This document shows, piece by piece, positions 31,771 to 40,122 of a DNA stretch of 47,032 nucleotides (position 1 is the first letter of the stretch; every line of letters begins with the position of its first letter). The translations under genes were made by a program, and so were the position numbers. This stretch comes from Halobium salinum (GTDB taxonomy: Archaea; Halobacteriota; Halobacteria; Halobacteriales; Haloferacaceae). Location of the stretch: positions 157,332 to 204,363 of the forward strand of contig NZ_JAODIW010000008.1 in NCBI RefSeq assembly GCF_026586625.1. Direction: 5' to 3'. The notes under the pieces are model-generated. The model did not search any database, was not told where the DNA came from, and worked only from the letters and a program-made list of their open reading frames with translations.

Positions 31771-33129
31771 ATGCCGCGACTGGAGGACTCCCTGGAGCTT
31801 GGCGGGCTGACGGTTCCGAACCGCCTCTACCGGGCGCCGTTACTGGAGTGTGCCGGCACTGGCCCCGACGCCGCCGACCGACTCGTCGCGGACCTCGAAC
31901 CCGCGGCCGAGGCGGGGGCCGGCCTGCTGTGTCAAGGGGCGACCATCGTCCGCGAGGGACCGGGTGGCTGTGCCGCCCCGAACATGACCTACGTCGACGA
32001 CCCCGATTTCGTCTCGTCGCTCTCGGCGCTGACGGAACGGGTCCACGACCACGGCTCACGCGTCGCCATCCAGCTCGAACACGGCGGCCTCCGGAGCATG
32101 GAGACGTGGAACGCCGCCTACCGGGCCGAACACCCCGGAATCGAACAACTCGCCGTCTCCGACCCGCCGCTTCCCCTCCGGCTCGCCGACCGGGTCGGGC
32201 TCCTCTCGCTCTCGCCGCACGTGATGACCACCGCGGAGGTGTACGAACTCGCCGCCGACTTCGGCCGCGCGGCGGAGCGGGCGGTCGACGCCGGCTACGA
32301 CGTGATTCACCTCGCAGGGGCGAACATGGGCATCGTCCACCAGTTCCTCTCGCCCTTCTACAACCGTCGCGACGACGAGTTCGCCGACGGCGTGCGCTTT
32401 CTCGAACTCGTCCACGACGAGGTGCGCGAGCGCGCCGGCGACGTCCCGCTGGTGACTAAAGTTCCGGCCGAGACGGAGGTCCCTCCGGTGATTCGCCGAC
32501 GCCTCACACACCGGGACGCCGTCGGCGTCTGCCGGCGACTCGCGGACTACGGGTACGACGCGCTGGTGCCGGTCAACGGCACCGTCATCTGGGATATGAG
32601 CATCGTCCGCGGCGAGTTCCCGAGTCGGGCGTGGGACGACGAGACGTTCGAGGACGCCTACGTGGGGACGTTCGGCGGACGGCTCCGGCGGATGCTCGTC
32701 GAGTTGGGGAACCGCGCCGAGTCGTTGGTCTTCGGGTTCGAATCCACCTGGAACGCCGACCTGGCCCGAGACGTGCGGCGGGTGGTCGACGTGCCCGTAC
32801 TGCTGGAGGGCGGCGTTCGAGAGCGCGGGGAGATGGACCGACTGCTGGGCGACGCCTGCGACATGGTCGGGATGGCGCGCCCGTTCTACGCGGAGCCACG
32901 CCTCCCGGCCCGTCTGTTGGCGGCGGGAAGCGGTACCGACGACCGGGACGCCGACGCGAGCACGAGGGTCGACCCGGGCACGCGGACCGTCTGTGAGAGC
33001 TGTAACAACTGCACGGTTCCGCAGGCGGTCGGAGCGCCGGGCGTCTGTCGGACACCGTCGGTACTCAGACGTGCGGGAGAGCTCCGTCGGCGAGGCGCGT
33101 ACGAGACCGCCGGACGCAACCCGGACTGA
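31771..33129 (+). CDS. Old-yellow-enzyme family FMN oxidoreductase with C-terminal cysteine cluster
   Basis: A 452-residue TIM-barrel flavoenzyme of the NADH:flavin oxidoreductase family. FMN-binding and barrel features include VPNRLYRAPLLE at the N-terminus, QLEHGGLRS, and a late LLEGGVRERGEMDRLL. The C-terminus carries CESCNNCTVPQAVGAPGVCR, a CxxCxxC...C cluster as in the 4Fe-4S-bearing 2,4-dienoyl-CoA reductases. The FAD- and NADH-binding domains of those enzymes are absent, so electrons may come from ferredoxin or a partner. The final 25 residues are basic. Substrate unknown. Confidence 0.87.
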   Translation: MPRLEDSLELGGLTVPNRLYRAPLLECAGTGPDAADRLVADLEPAAEAGAGLLCQGATIVREGPGGCAAPNMTYVDDPDFVSSLSALTERVHDHGSRVAIQLEHGGLRSMETWNAAYRAEHPGIEQLAVSDPPLPLRLADRVGLLSLSPHVMTTAEVYELAADFGRAAERAVDAGYDVIHLAGANMGIVHQFLSPFYNRRDDEFADGVRFLELVHDEVRERAGDVPLVTKVPAETEVPPVIRRRLTHRDAVGVCRRLADYGYDALVPVNGTVIWDMSIVRGEFPSRAWDDETFEDAYVGTFGGRLRRMLVELGNRAESLVFGFESTWNADLARDVRRVVDVPVLLEGGVRERGEMDRLLGDACDMVGMARPFYAEPRLPARLLAAGSGTDDRDADASTRVDPGTRTVCESCNNCTVPQAVGAPGVCRTPSVLRRAGELRRRGAYETAGRNPD

Positions 33130-33191
33130 CCGCACGGACACCGACAATCTACCCCGGTAGTTTATCAGCGATGCGGGAAAACCTCGGGACG

Positions 33192-33572
33192 ATGGTGCAG
33201 GAGTGGTCGCCGCGAGAGGAGATCGACCTCCAAGTGGTCCTCGACGCGCTCGACGACGAGAGCGCCCGCCACATCGTCCTGACACTCACCGAACCGATGA
33301 CTGCCAGTGAACTCTCCGAGGCCTGTGACATCCCGCTGTCGACGACGTACCGAAAGCTCGACCTCCTGACGGAGGCGAAACTGCTCGACGAACGGACCGA
33401 AATCCGGTCGGACGGTCACCACACCACGCGATACGTCGTCGACTTCGAGGCGGTGACCGTGGCGTTGAACGGGAGCGAGTCCCGCGAGTTCGACGTGGAG
33501 ATCAGTCGACCGCCGAAGTCCCCGGACGAGCGCCTCGCGTCCATCTGGGAGCAGGTCCGGAGGGAGACCTGA
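33192..33572 (+). CDS. ArsR-like helix-turn-helix regulator
   Basis: A 126-residue winged-helix regulator. The core is DLQVVLDALDDESARHIVLTL, then TASELSEACDIPLSTTYRKLDLL as helix-turn-helix, with the wing at ERTEIRSDGHHTTRYVVD. I chose ATG 33192 over an in-frame ATG at 33171 because AGTTTATCAG (33158-33167) lies 25-34 nt upstream of it, which fits a leaderless start. The stop overlaps the start of a three-helix membrane gene (TGATG), so both are translated together. This pairing suggests a membrane-linked sensing or self-controlled module; target genes are unknown. Confidence 0.85.
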   Translation: MVQEWSPREEIDLQVVLDALDDESARHIVLTLTEPMTASELSEACDIPLSTTYRKLDLLTEAKLLDERTEIRSDGHHTTRYVVDFEAVTVALNGSESREFDVEISRPPKSPDERLASIWEQVRRET

Positions 33573-33880
33573 TGGTCCACGACAGCGGCGCCGGCGTCAC
33601 GACTGCCATCGTCGTCGTCAAGACCGGCGTACTCGTGTTCGGGGGCCTGATTACGTACTTCGCGCTGAAAGCCTACCGGCGGACCGGTGCACCGGCACTC
33701 CGGTCGCTCGCCATCGGCTTCGGCGTCATCACGTTCGGGTCGCTCGTCAGCGGCCTCCTCGACCAGATGCTCCCGCTGCTGTTCGGGATGCACTCGACGC
33801 TCGGTCTCACCGTCCTCCTCGACGGGGCGTTCACGTTGATAGGGTTCGTCGTCATCACCTACTCGCTGTACGCCGAGTGA
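33572..33880 (+). CDS. DUF7521-like three-helix membrane protein
   Basis: A 102-residue protein with three membrane segments, near residues 12-32, 42-62 and 78-98 (GVLVFGGLITYFALKAY, LRSLAIGFGVITFGSLVSGLL, LTVLLDGAFTLIGFVVITYSLY). It resembles the haloarchaeal family now called DUF7521, as I recall. A Shine-Dalgarno-like GGAGGG in the end of the upstream HTH gene plus the TGATG overlap indicates coupled translation. The segment layout resembles other HTH-partner proteins in haloarchaea. Function unknown. Confidence 0.82.
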   Translation: MVHDSGAGVTTAIVVVKTGVLVFGGLITYFALKAYRRTGAPALRSLAIGFGVITFGSLVSGLLDQMLPLLFGMHSTLGLTVLLDGAFTLIGFVVITYSLYAE

Positions 33881-34009
33881 CCACACGGCGGCGTCGTCAC
33901 GGTCCCGGATTCCCCGTTACCCGCCGCCCTCGTGCGTGCTCGTCCGCCGAGCCCGATATTGTTCGAAATCTGCAAAACTGTTAAGCACACCACGACCGTA
34001 CTCTCGCGT

Positions 34010-34459
34010 ATGAACGACGACGAACTCGCGGAGATTCGCCGACGAAAGCGCGACGAACTCGAGTCACGCCTCCGAGACGGCGAAGCCGATTCGGCGTCCG
34101 TCTCGGGCGCCGAAGACACGCCGGCTGTGGAAGAGACACCGACCGAGCCGGTTCGGGTCGCGGGACGTGACGAGCTCACCGCGCTCGTCGTGGAACACGA
34201 CGTGGTGCTCGTCGACTTCTACGCGGACTGGTGTGGACCGTGCAAGATGCTCGAACCGACAGTCGAGGCGTTGGCTCGGGAGTCGGACGCGGCCGTCGCG
34301 AAAGTCGACGTGGATGCGAACCAACCGTTGGCGGCGGAGTACGGCGTTCGGGGAGTGCCGACGCTCGTCGTCTTCGCCGGCGGGGAGGCGGTCGAGCGAG
34401 TGAGCGGCGTCCGCACGAAGGCGGAGCTCGCCGGGCTACTGGAGCGACACGGGGCCTGA
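34010..34459 (+). CDS. Thioredoxin with charged N-terminal extension
   Basis: A 149-residue thioredoxin. The active site Trp74-Cys75-Gly-Pro-Cys78 and the cis-proline region (GVRGVPTLVVF) are intact, so it should act as a disulphide reductase in the cytoplasm. The first 50 residues are a helical, charged extension (DELAEIRRRKRDELESRL) followed by an acidic linker, absent from E. coli thioredoxin. ACTGTTAAGC around 33977-33986 is the likely TATA, 24-33 nt from the ATG. The helicase gene converges 21 bp downstream. Confidence 0.93.
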   Translation: MNDDELAEIRRRKRDELESRLRDGEADSASVSGAEDTPAVEETPTEPVRVAGRDELTALVVEHDVVLVDFYADWCGPCKMLEPTVEALARESDAAVAKVDVDANQPLAAEYGVRGVPTLVVFAGGEAVERVSGVRTKAELAGLLERHGA

Positions 34460-34480
34460 CTCGGGGTCGTACTCGGGAGT

Positions 34481-36472
34481 TCAGAGTCGCGCCCGGAGCG
34501 CGCCGATTTCCGGCCGGTCGATGTCGAGGAGCGTCGCGAGCGCGTCGGTCGCCCCGAGGAGCCACTCGGCACGCTCGATGCGGGACTCGAGGTCGCCCGG
34601 CCCGATGCGGTAGCGTTCGACGAGCGTCTCCACGTCGGCTCCCTCCGTCCACTCGTAGAGGATGCGGGCCGTCTTCACCGACTCCAGCCATCGCTCGAAC
34701 TCGTCGGCCTCGCCCATCGCGGTCGTGAACTCGGCGGCGTGGCGCGTCGCGAACTGGTACATGTCGGCGCGCTCGCGGTTGCCGAGGTAGGTGTCCTGCA
34801 TATCCGGGGAGTCACAGACGAACTCGAGAATCGTGAGCCCGGTCACGTTCCCTTCGTCCATCTCGGCGGTCGCCTCCAGCCCCTCGACGAGCCGGACGCC
34901 CGTCTCGGGGGTGACGTACTGTCGCGAGACCTGCGAGCCGAGCGGCGTGGCCGCGAGTCGGTCCTGGGCGTCGTCGCCCTCCGCGTCGTCCCCCTCACTC
35001 GAATCGACCTCGACCATCCCCATGTCGGTCAACTCGGCGACGACGGCGTGGACGACCCCGGAGAGGTCGTCTTCGGGCGTCTGGTGGGCGTAGAACGTCG
35101 CCCCGAGGGCGTCGCGGACGCCGCGTCGGGTGTCCGCGAACCCCGCCGCCACGGTCGAGAGGACGTGTGTACGAAGCGCCGCCCGGTCCCGGAGTTTGGA
35201 CTCGACGGCCTCCGGGTCGGCGCCGACGTAGCGCTCCCACAGGTCGTCCTTGGTCGAACCGTCCCCGACCAGCACCGCCTCGCCGAACGGGTCGAGATGC
35301 GGTCGACCCGCGCGGCCGCACATCTGGTGGACTTCGAGGACCGGGAGGGGCGCCATCCCGCCGTCGGTGTAACGCTCCTGGTCGCGGACGACGACGCGGC
35401 GGGCGGGGACGTTGACGCCGGCCGCGAGCGTCGGGGTGGCACAGATGACCGCGAGTTCCCGGTCGCGGAAGGCGTTCTCGACGGCGACGCGGTGGTCGCT
35501 CCCGAGACCGGCGTGGTGGAAGGCGACGCCGTCCTCGACGCAGTCGGCGAGCCGTCGGCCGGTCGTCGTCCCGTCCAACTCGCGAAGCTCGTCGGCCACC
35601 CTCTCGGCGGCGCCGAACGGCTCCCGGGCGAGGCGCTCGGCCAGCGACTCCGCCTCGCGCCGCGAGCGGACGAACGCGAGCGCCTGTCCCCCGGCTTCGA
35701 CGGCGTCGACGACGAGCGCGGCGGTCGCCTCGGTGTCCGTGTCCGCGTCGGCGCCGGCAGCCGGGACGCTCCCGCCGTCCGCTCCCACGGTGTCGGCCCC
35801 ACGGTCGAGGTCGACCGGGAGCTCCGTGCCGTCGTCGAAGTCCACGACGCCGTCGGCGTACACGCCCGTCCTGAGGTCGACCGGGCGCCAGTCGGTCTCG
35901 ACGAGGTCTGCGTCGAGCCACGCCGCGACCTCGTCGGGGTTGTCGACGGTCGCGGAGAGGGCGACGAGTTGGAGTCCCGGCGCCCGCCGCCGCAGGTTCG
36001 CCAGGGTGACTTCGAGCGTGGGCCCCCGCCCCTCCGCGCCCAGCAGGTGCACCTCGTCGACGACACAGCAGGCGAGGTCGCCGACCCACGAGGCGCCGTT
36101 TCGGATGGCCGAGTCGACCTTCTCGCTGGTGGCGACGACGATGTCGTACGCCGCGAGGTCCTCCGCCGGCGAGTCGAAGTCGCCAGTGGAGATGCCGACG
36201 TCGACGCCCGGGAGTTCGGAGAACGTCTCGTACTTCTCGCGGGCGAGCGCCCGGAGCGGGACGATGTAGAGGGCGGGGCCGCCGGCGGTGAGCATCGCGA
36301 GCTCCGCGATGAGCGTCTTGCCGCTGGCGGTGGGGATGGCGGCGACGAGGTTCGCTCCCTCGGTGACGCCGGCTTCGACGGCCGCCCGCTGTGGCGGGTA
36401 CAACTCCTCGACCCCCTGTGACTCGTAGTGGTCTCGGAGCGCCGCCGACAGCGGGAGGTCCCGAACGCGCAT
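34481..36472 (-). CDS. Ski2/Hel308-like DNA helicase lacking the C-terminal HhH domain
   Basis: A 663-residue superfamily 2 helicase. RecA1 carries the Q-motif region (LYPPQRAAVE), Walker A with Lys52 in PTASGKT and the DEVH box at residues 139-142, then SAT near 173. RecA2 has GRAGRP near residue 390. A winged helix and a helical ratchet follow, with RIGPGDLESRIERAEWLLGA. In Hel308 the next part is a helix-hairpin-helix domain; here the protein stops right after the ratchet (ALRARL), so that domain is missing. Hel308 works at stalled replication forks; this shorter form may be a distinct paralogue. A GTTTTTAGG element near 36500 supports ATG 36472. Confidence 0.88.
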   Translation of the reverse strand: MRVRDLPLSAALRDHYESQGVEELYPPQRAAVEAGVTEGANLVAAIPTASGKTLIAELAMLTAGGPALYIVPLRALAREKYETFSELPGVDVGISTGDFDSPAEDLAAYDIVVATSEKVDSAIRNGASWVGDLACCVVDEVHLLGAEGRGPTLEVTLANLRRRAPGLQLVALSATVDNPDEVAAWLDADLVETDWRPVDLRTGVYADGVVDFDDGTELPVDLDRGADTVGADGGSVPAAGADADTDTEATAALVVDAVEAGGQALAFVRSRREAESLAERLAREPFGAAERVADELRELDGTTTGRRLADCVEDGVAFHHAGLGSDHRVAVENAFRDRELAVICATPTLAAGVNVPARRVVVRDQERYTDGGMAPLPVLEVHQMCGRAGRPHLDPFGEAVLVGDGSTKDDLWERYVGADPEAVESKLRDRAALRTHVLSTVAAGFADTRRGVRDALGATFYAHQTPEDDLSGVVHAVVAELTDMGMVEVDSSEGDDAEGDDAQDRLAATPLGSQVSRQYVTPETGVRLVEGLEATAEMDEGNVTGLTILEFVCDSPDMQDTYLGNRERADMYQFATRHAAEFTTAMGEADEFERWLESVKTARILYEWTEGADVETLVERYRIGPGDLESRIERAEWLLGATDALATLLDIDRPEIGALRARL

Positions 36473-36571
36473 TACCCCTCTCTGGGCCGTCGTGACCTAA
36501 AAACCCTCGCCGGGCGGTGGTACTGTGACCGACACCGCGGTCGTCGACGGAGCCGGGTCGTCCGCCCCGGC

Positions 36572-37237
36572 TCACTTCGAGACGCGCTCCTCGCCGGCCC
36601 CGTCGGCGCGCGGGTCGAGCCACGACCACGGGTCGGTGCGCTCGGCGGCGTACCAGAGCGTCAGGAGCGCGAGTGCGCCGACCCCGGCGACGACGGGGTG
36701 GTCGGTCAGGTAGGCGACGGCGACGTGGTAGACGGACTGCTGCTTGCCGTAGAAGACGACCGCGGCGACGGCCGTGTTGAAGACGAACGCGCCGACGCCG
36801 GTGTAGACGCCGAACTTCAGGCGGTCCATCCCCGCCATCCCGGCGGGAATCGAGATGACCGAGCGGAGGAAGGGGAGCAGTCGACCCCACAGCACGCTGT
36901 GTTCGCCGTACTTCTCGAACCACTTCGTCGCGCGTTCGGTCTCCGCGTCCTCGACGTGGAGGAGGCGCTTGGCGCGGTCGAGCAGGCGGCTCGTTCCCCC
37001 GCCGAAGGCGTAGTAGGCGACGTAGCCGCCGACGACGGCGCCGGCTCCCGCGGCGACGCCGAAGCCGAGCATCGAGGTGACGCCGGTGACGACCACCCCG
37101 GCGGCGAACGGGACGACGAGTTCGCTCGGGAGGAACGGAAACAGCATCGAGGTCTCGAGAAAGAGGAAGACGAACACCGCGATGTAGCCGTACTGGCGCA
37201 CGAGACCGTACGTGACGTCGAGCAGTCCTTCGAACAC
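36572..37237 (-). CDS. DedA family membrane protein
   Basis: A 221-residue DedA/VTT-superfamily protein. Motifs are FLFLETSMLFPFLPSELVVPFAAG near the N-terminus, the acidic/basic stretch before segment 3, and GRLLPFLRSVISIPAGMAGM in the second re-entrant region, with the conserved arginines. About five membrane segments are visible. DedA proteins help keep proton-motive force and may flip lipid carriers. The start is GTG at 37237; no ATG is near. The tail is hydrophilic (WLDPRADGAGEE). Confidence 0.9.
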   Translation of the reverse strand: MFEGLLDVTYGLVRQYGYIAVFVFLFLETSMLFPFLPSELVVPFAAGVVVTGVTSMLGFGVAAGAGAVVGGYVAYYAFGGGTSRLLDRAKRLLHVEDAETERATKWFEKYGEHSVLWGRLLPFLRSVISIPAGMAGMDRLKFGVYTGVGAFVFNTAVAAVVFYGKQQSVYHVAVAYLTDHPVVAGVGALALLTLWYAAERTDPWSWLDPRADGAGEERVSK

Positions 37238-37354
37238 GGGTGTCGGTCTGTCGCGGGTGTAGGGGCTCGGTCCTCTCAGTGCTTCCGGCCGGCGGGAGAG
37301 GAACTAAATTCACGCCCGGCCGGGCCGCCCGACGACGTCGCGTCCGGTCCCCGC

Positions 37355-38773
37355 TCAGTACTTCGGGTCGGCGCCGGAGATGGCGTACACGTCCTCGAGG
37401 ATGCCGTCACGGACCTCGGCCCAGGCGTCGAACGCCTCGGGGGACTGCGGGTAGCGGTCGTAGTGGTCGCGTATCTCCGCCGCCTTGCGCTGGACGCGGT
37501 ACAGCTCCGAGAGGGTGTCCCAGTGGCCGACCGTCTTCAGCGCCGTCTTCAGTTTCAGCCCGAGCTTCATCGAGGAGCCGGTGCCGCGGCCGAGCGCGTC
37601 GGCGAGTTGTTGGCCCGGGACGGCGGTGACGACGCCCGTGAGGTCCTCGACGTCGTGGGCGCTCCCCCAGATGTTGTAGAGGTCGATGCCGGCGAACTTC
37701 TTCCCGAAGTCGGTCATCACGTCGTGGTTGTACGACCAGAGCGCCTCCTCGGTCGCCCCGCCGTCGGAGAGCGCTTCGACGACGCGCTCCATCGCCCAGT
37801 GGGCGGACTTGGCGGCGCCGGGGATGCCGCCGCCGGTGGTCGGGTTGACGTGGCCCGCCGCGTCGCCGACGGCGACGAAGCCGTCCGCGACGGCGGAGTC
37901 GTAGGGGCGGCGGGTCGGGAGCGCCCCGCCGAGTTTGTCGACGACGGTCGCGCCCGCGAACTCCGCGCGGCTCTTCACGTCGCGTCTGAGCGCCTCGACG
38001 AGCTTCATCGGCGGCTTGTCCATCTGGAAGCCGAGGCCGACGTTGATGCGGGTCGGAGAGCGCGGGAAGTACCAGAGGTACCCCAGTTCTTCGGTGGGTT
38101 TGAACACCAGCGCGTCGTCCCAGTCGACCGGCTCCTCGACGTCGATGACCTCCCGGTACGCCGAACAGAACTGCGAGTAGGAGACGTTCGTGTCGAAGCG
38201 GGAGCGGGAGAAGTCCGCCTTGTCCTGCAGAATCGACAGGGAGCCGGCGGCGTCGACCGTCACCTCGGCCTCGTAGGTCACGGCGTCGCCGTCGTGTGTC
38301 GCGCGGACGCCGGTGACAGTGCCGTCCGCTTCCTGTACCACGTCCTGGACGACGGTGTCGAAGTGGAGGTCGACGCCGAGGCGGTCGACCTCCTCCAAGA
38401 GCACCTCGCCGTAGCGCTTGCGGTCGAGCACCGCGCCGGTCGTCCCGAGCGGGATGTCGACGGTTTCGCCGTCGGCGGGGTTCTCGAACACGGCGCGGGT
38501 GATGCGCTGGTTGGTGAACGACTCCTCGCGCAGGTAGTCGAGGTCGACGACGTCCGGGAAGGCGTTCTTCCCCTTGATGGCGTCGCCACAGGCGATGTGA
38601 CCGGCGTCTTCGGCGGACTTGCGCTCGACGAGTACCGTGTCGAGTCCCGCCTCTGCCGCCGTCGCCGCGGCGAAGGCCCCGCCCGTCCCCCCACCGACGA
38701 CGACGACGTCGTAAGACCGTGTCCCCCTCCTCGACGCACCCCGCGTCCCGTCGTCGTACGACTCCGCTGACAT
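37355..38773 (-). CDS. Geranylgeranyl reductase family flavoprotein
   Basis: A 472-residue FAD-dependent reductase of the geranylgeranyl reductase family, which in archaea saturates the isoprenoid chains of archaeol lipids. The dinucleotide-binding motif GGGTGG is at residues 27-32, CGDAIKG is the family's active-site region near 60, and the second FAD motif is GDAAGHVNPTTGGGIPGA. The C-terminus (about 400-472) is helical. A 20-residue Arg/Ser-rich leader precedes the fold. The promoter TTTTTATG (38797-38804) fits a leaderless ATG at 38773. Family members also act on quinone or other prenyl groups, so the exact substrate is open. Confidence 0.91.
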   Translation of the reverse strand: MSAESYDDGTRGASRRGTRSYDVVVVGGGTGGAFAAATAAEAGLDTVLVERKSAEDAGHIACGDAIKGKNAFPDVVDLDYLREESFTNQRITRAVFENPADGETVDIPLGTTGAVLDRKRYGEVLLEEVDRLGVDLHFDTVVQDVVQEADGTVTGVRATHDGDAVTYEAEVTVDAAGSLSILQDKADFSRSRFDTNVSYSQFCSAYREVIDVEEPVDWDDALVFKPTEELGYLWYFPRSPTRINVGLGFQMDKPPMKLVEALRRDVKSRAEFAGATVVDKLGGALPTRRPYDSAVADGFVAVGDAAGHVNPTTGGGIPGAAKSAHWAMERVVEALSDGGATEEALWSYNHDVMTDFGKKFAGIDLYNIWGSAHDVEDLTGVVTAVPGQQLADALGRGTGSSMKLGLKLKTALKTVGHWDTLSELYRVQRKAAEIRDHYDRYPQSPEAFDAWAEVRDGILEDVYAISGADPKY

Positions 38774-38796
38774 AGTACGGGCTATCTCGGGGACTT

Positions 38797-38804
38797 CATA
38801 AAAA
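38797..38804 (-). promoter_or_regulatory. TATA element of the geranylgeranyl reductase gene
   Basis: TTTTTATG on the minus strand, 24-31 nt before the ATG at 38773. Confidence 0.65.
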
Positions 38805-38917
38805 CCTCCCACATCGCCGGCTCGGGGGCGCGACGGGGGAACACGGGTCACGGCGGACGGTCCGTCGCTCGTCGCGGCCGACGAAACGGTCATCGTATCA
38901 GCGCGCGTGTCTCTCTC

Positions 38918-39589
38918 ATGTACGCGACCCGTCCGGGAGCCGCGGCGCTCCTCTTCGCCGCCCTCGTCGTCCTCGCCGGCTGTACCGGCACGCTCGTGAA
39001 CGCCGAGGCGTCGCCGGCGACGATACCGACCGAGGCCCACGAGGCCGTCGGCTACGTCCACGGGAACACGACCGCCGTCCCGCTCACCTACCCCATCGGC
39101 GTCGCCGGCGTCAGCCGCGACGTGACGGTCACGAGCTACGTCTCCGGCTACTCGAAGACCGTCGGCGCGACCGAGGGGTCGCCGGGAGACGTCGCCGCGC
39201 TCCTCGTCGTCAGTACGCCGAACGCCCGTGTCGCCGGCCAATCCGCGAACCCGTTCGCCCACGCGACCAACGCCGAACTCACCGAGCGCGCCTTCGCGCT
39301 CCTCGACCGCGCGAAGGCGCTCGGCGGGACCGAGTACGAGGACCTCGGCGACGTCCGCGAACTCGCCCGCGAGGAGCGGACGGTGCTCGGCGGGTCGGCC
39401 GAGGTCGTCAGCTTCGCCGCGACGGCGACCGTCGACGGAAACCCCACCGAGGTGCGCCTCCACGTCGTCAGCGTCGAACACGGTGACGACGTGGTCGTCG
39501 CCCTCGGCGTCCACGAAGTGGGCTTCGACGAGTCCGCGGCGCTCGCCGGGATGATGGAGCGAATCGAGCACGCCGCCGGGGAGAACTGA
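38918..39589 (+). CDS. DUF6517-like lipoprotein
   Basis: A 223-residue exported protein with a short signal peptide and lipobox LAGC, Cys22 being the lipid anchor. The mature domain begins VNAEASPATIPTEAHEAVGYVHG and alternates beta strands and helices, with VTVTSYVSGYSKTV and a C-terminal VHEVGFDESAALAGMMERIEHA. It matches my recollection of the haloarchaeal DUF6517 family; function unknown. The promoter CATCGTATCA, preceded by CGAAACGG, lies 19-28 nt upstream. A small membrane gene follows after 42 bp. Confidence 0.85.
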   Translation: MYATRPGAAALLFAALVVLAGCTGTLVNAEASPATIPTEAHEAVGYVHGNTTAVPLTYPIGVAGVSRDVTVTSYVSGYSKTVGATEGSPGDVAALLVVSTPNARVAGQSANPFAHATNAELTERAFALLDRAKALGGTEYEDLGDVRELAREERTVLGGSAEVVSFAATATVDGNPTEVRLHVVSVEHGDDVVVALGVHEVGFDESAALAGMMERIEHAAGEN

Positions 39590-39631
39590 AGAAAAAACCT
39601 ACAACCGGACGCGCAGGACGGCCTGTATCAG

Positions 39632-39928
39632 ATGTCGATTCCGCCGGGACCCGGGTTCGGGTCGATACTCGCGGTCGTGCTCCTCCTCGCGGTGCCGGTT
39701 GCTCTCTTCCGTCGCCAGCAGGGGCAGTCCGTCGGCCACAGGTGGCTCGTCCTCGGTTTCACCACCGCAGCCGTCGCGTTCGTCTCGTCGGCGTTCCACT
39801 TCGGGTTCGTGTTCGGTGCAGAACTCGGAGACGGGGTCGGTGAGGGGTACTATCGGGCGCTCCCGCTGCTCGGCGTCGAGGCCGCTATCGTCGGGGTGTT
39901 TCTCGTGCTGCTGTGGCTGGAGCAGTAG
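39632..39928 (+). CDS. Small three-helix membrane protein
   Basis: A 98-residue hydrophobic protein with three membrane segments, near residues 10-27, 38-60 and 78-96. It starts MSIPPGPGFGSILAVVLL and ends VFLVLLWLEQ. No family is recognised. The last codons and stop lie inside a 25-bp tandem repeat, so the end of the gene has been copied downstream. It has no close partner; korB converges from the other strand. Confidence 0.65.
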   Translation: MSIPPGPGFGSILAVVLLLAVPVALFRRQQGQSVGHRWLVLGFTTAAVAFVSSAFHFGFVFGAELGDGVGEGYYRALPLLGVEAAIVGVFLVLLWLEQ

Positions 39929-39971
39929 AACGGTGCTGTGGCCGGAGCGGTAGAACGGTGCTGTAGCTGGG
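39910..39971. repeat. 25-bp tandem repeat across the stop of a small membrane gene
   Basis: Copies at 39910-39934 and 39935-39959 differ at two bases (core GCTGTGGC-GGAGC-GTAGAACGGT), and a third partial copy starts at 39960. The first copy includes the final codons and TAG stop of the 98-residue gene. Confidence 0.75.
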
Positions 39972-40075
39972 TCGTGTGCTGTCTGGGCTGTGCGGTCAGT
40001 CCAGCGCCGTCGACCGCGAGCGAGGGCCGTCAGGCCCGAGCGAGCGGCCTTTTTGGTCGAGCTTTTTCGAGGAGA

Positions 40076-40100
40076 GGTGCGCGAGCGAAGCGAGCGCACC
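40076..40100. repeat. Inverted repeat of the haloarchaeal GCGAGCGAAGCGAGC type
   Basis: GGTGCGC (40076-40082) and GCGCACC (40094-40100) flank GAGCGAAGCGA, giving a 7-bp stem. Similar elements are widespread between haloarchaeal genes. T-runs at 40050-40054 and 40063-40067 lie just before it. Confidence 0.55.
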
Positions 40101-40120
40101 CGACGAAGAAAAAGGTCGGG
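40099..40120 (-). terminator. Likely terminator of korA-korB
   Basis: Beginning 3 nt past the korB stop, the minus strand reads CCCGACC-TTTTTC-TTCGTCGGG: a T-run within a 6-bp inverted repeat. Haloarchaeal termination uses T-runs, so this is probably functional. The converging strand has its own T-runs at 40050-40067. Confidence 0.5.
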
Positions 40121-40122
40121 GT

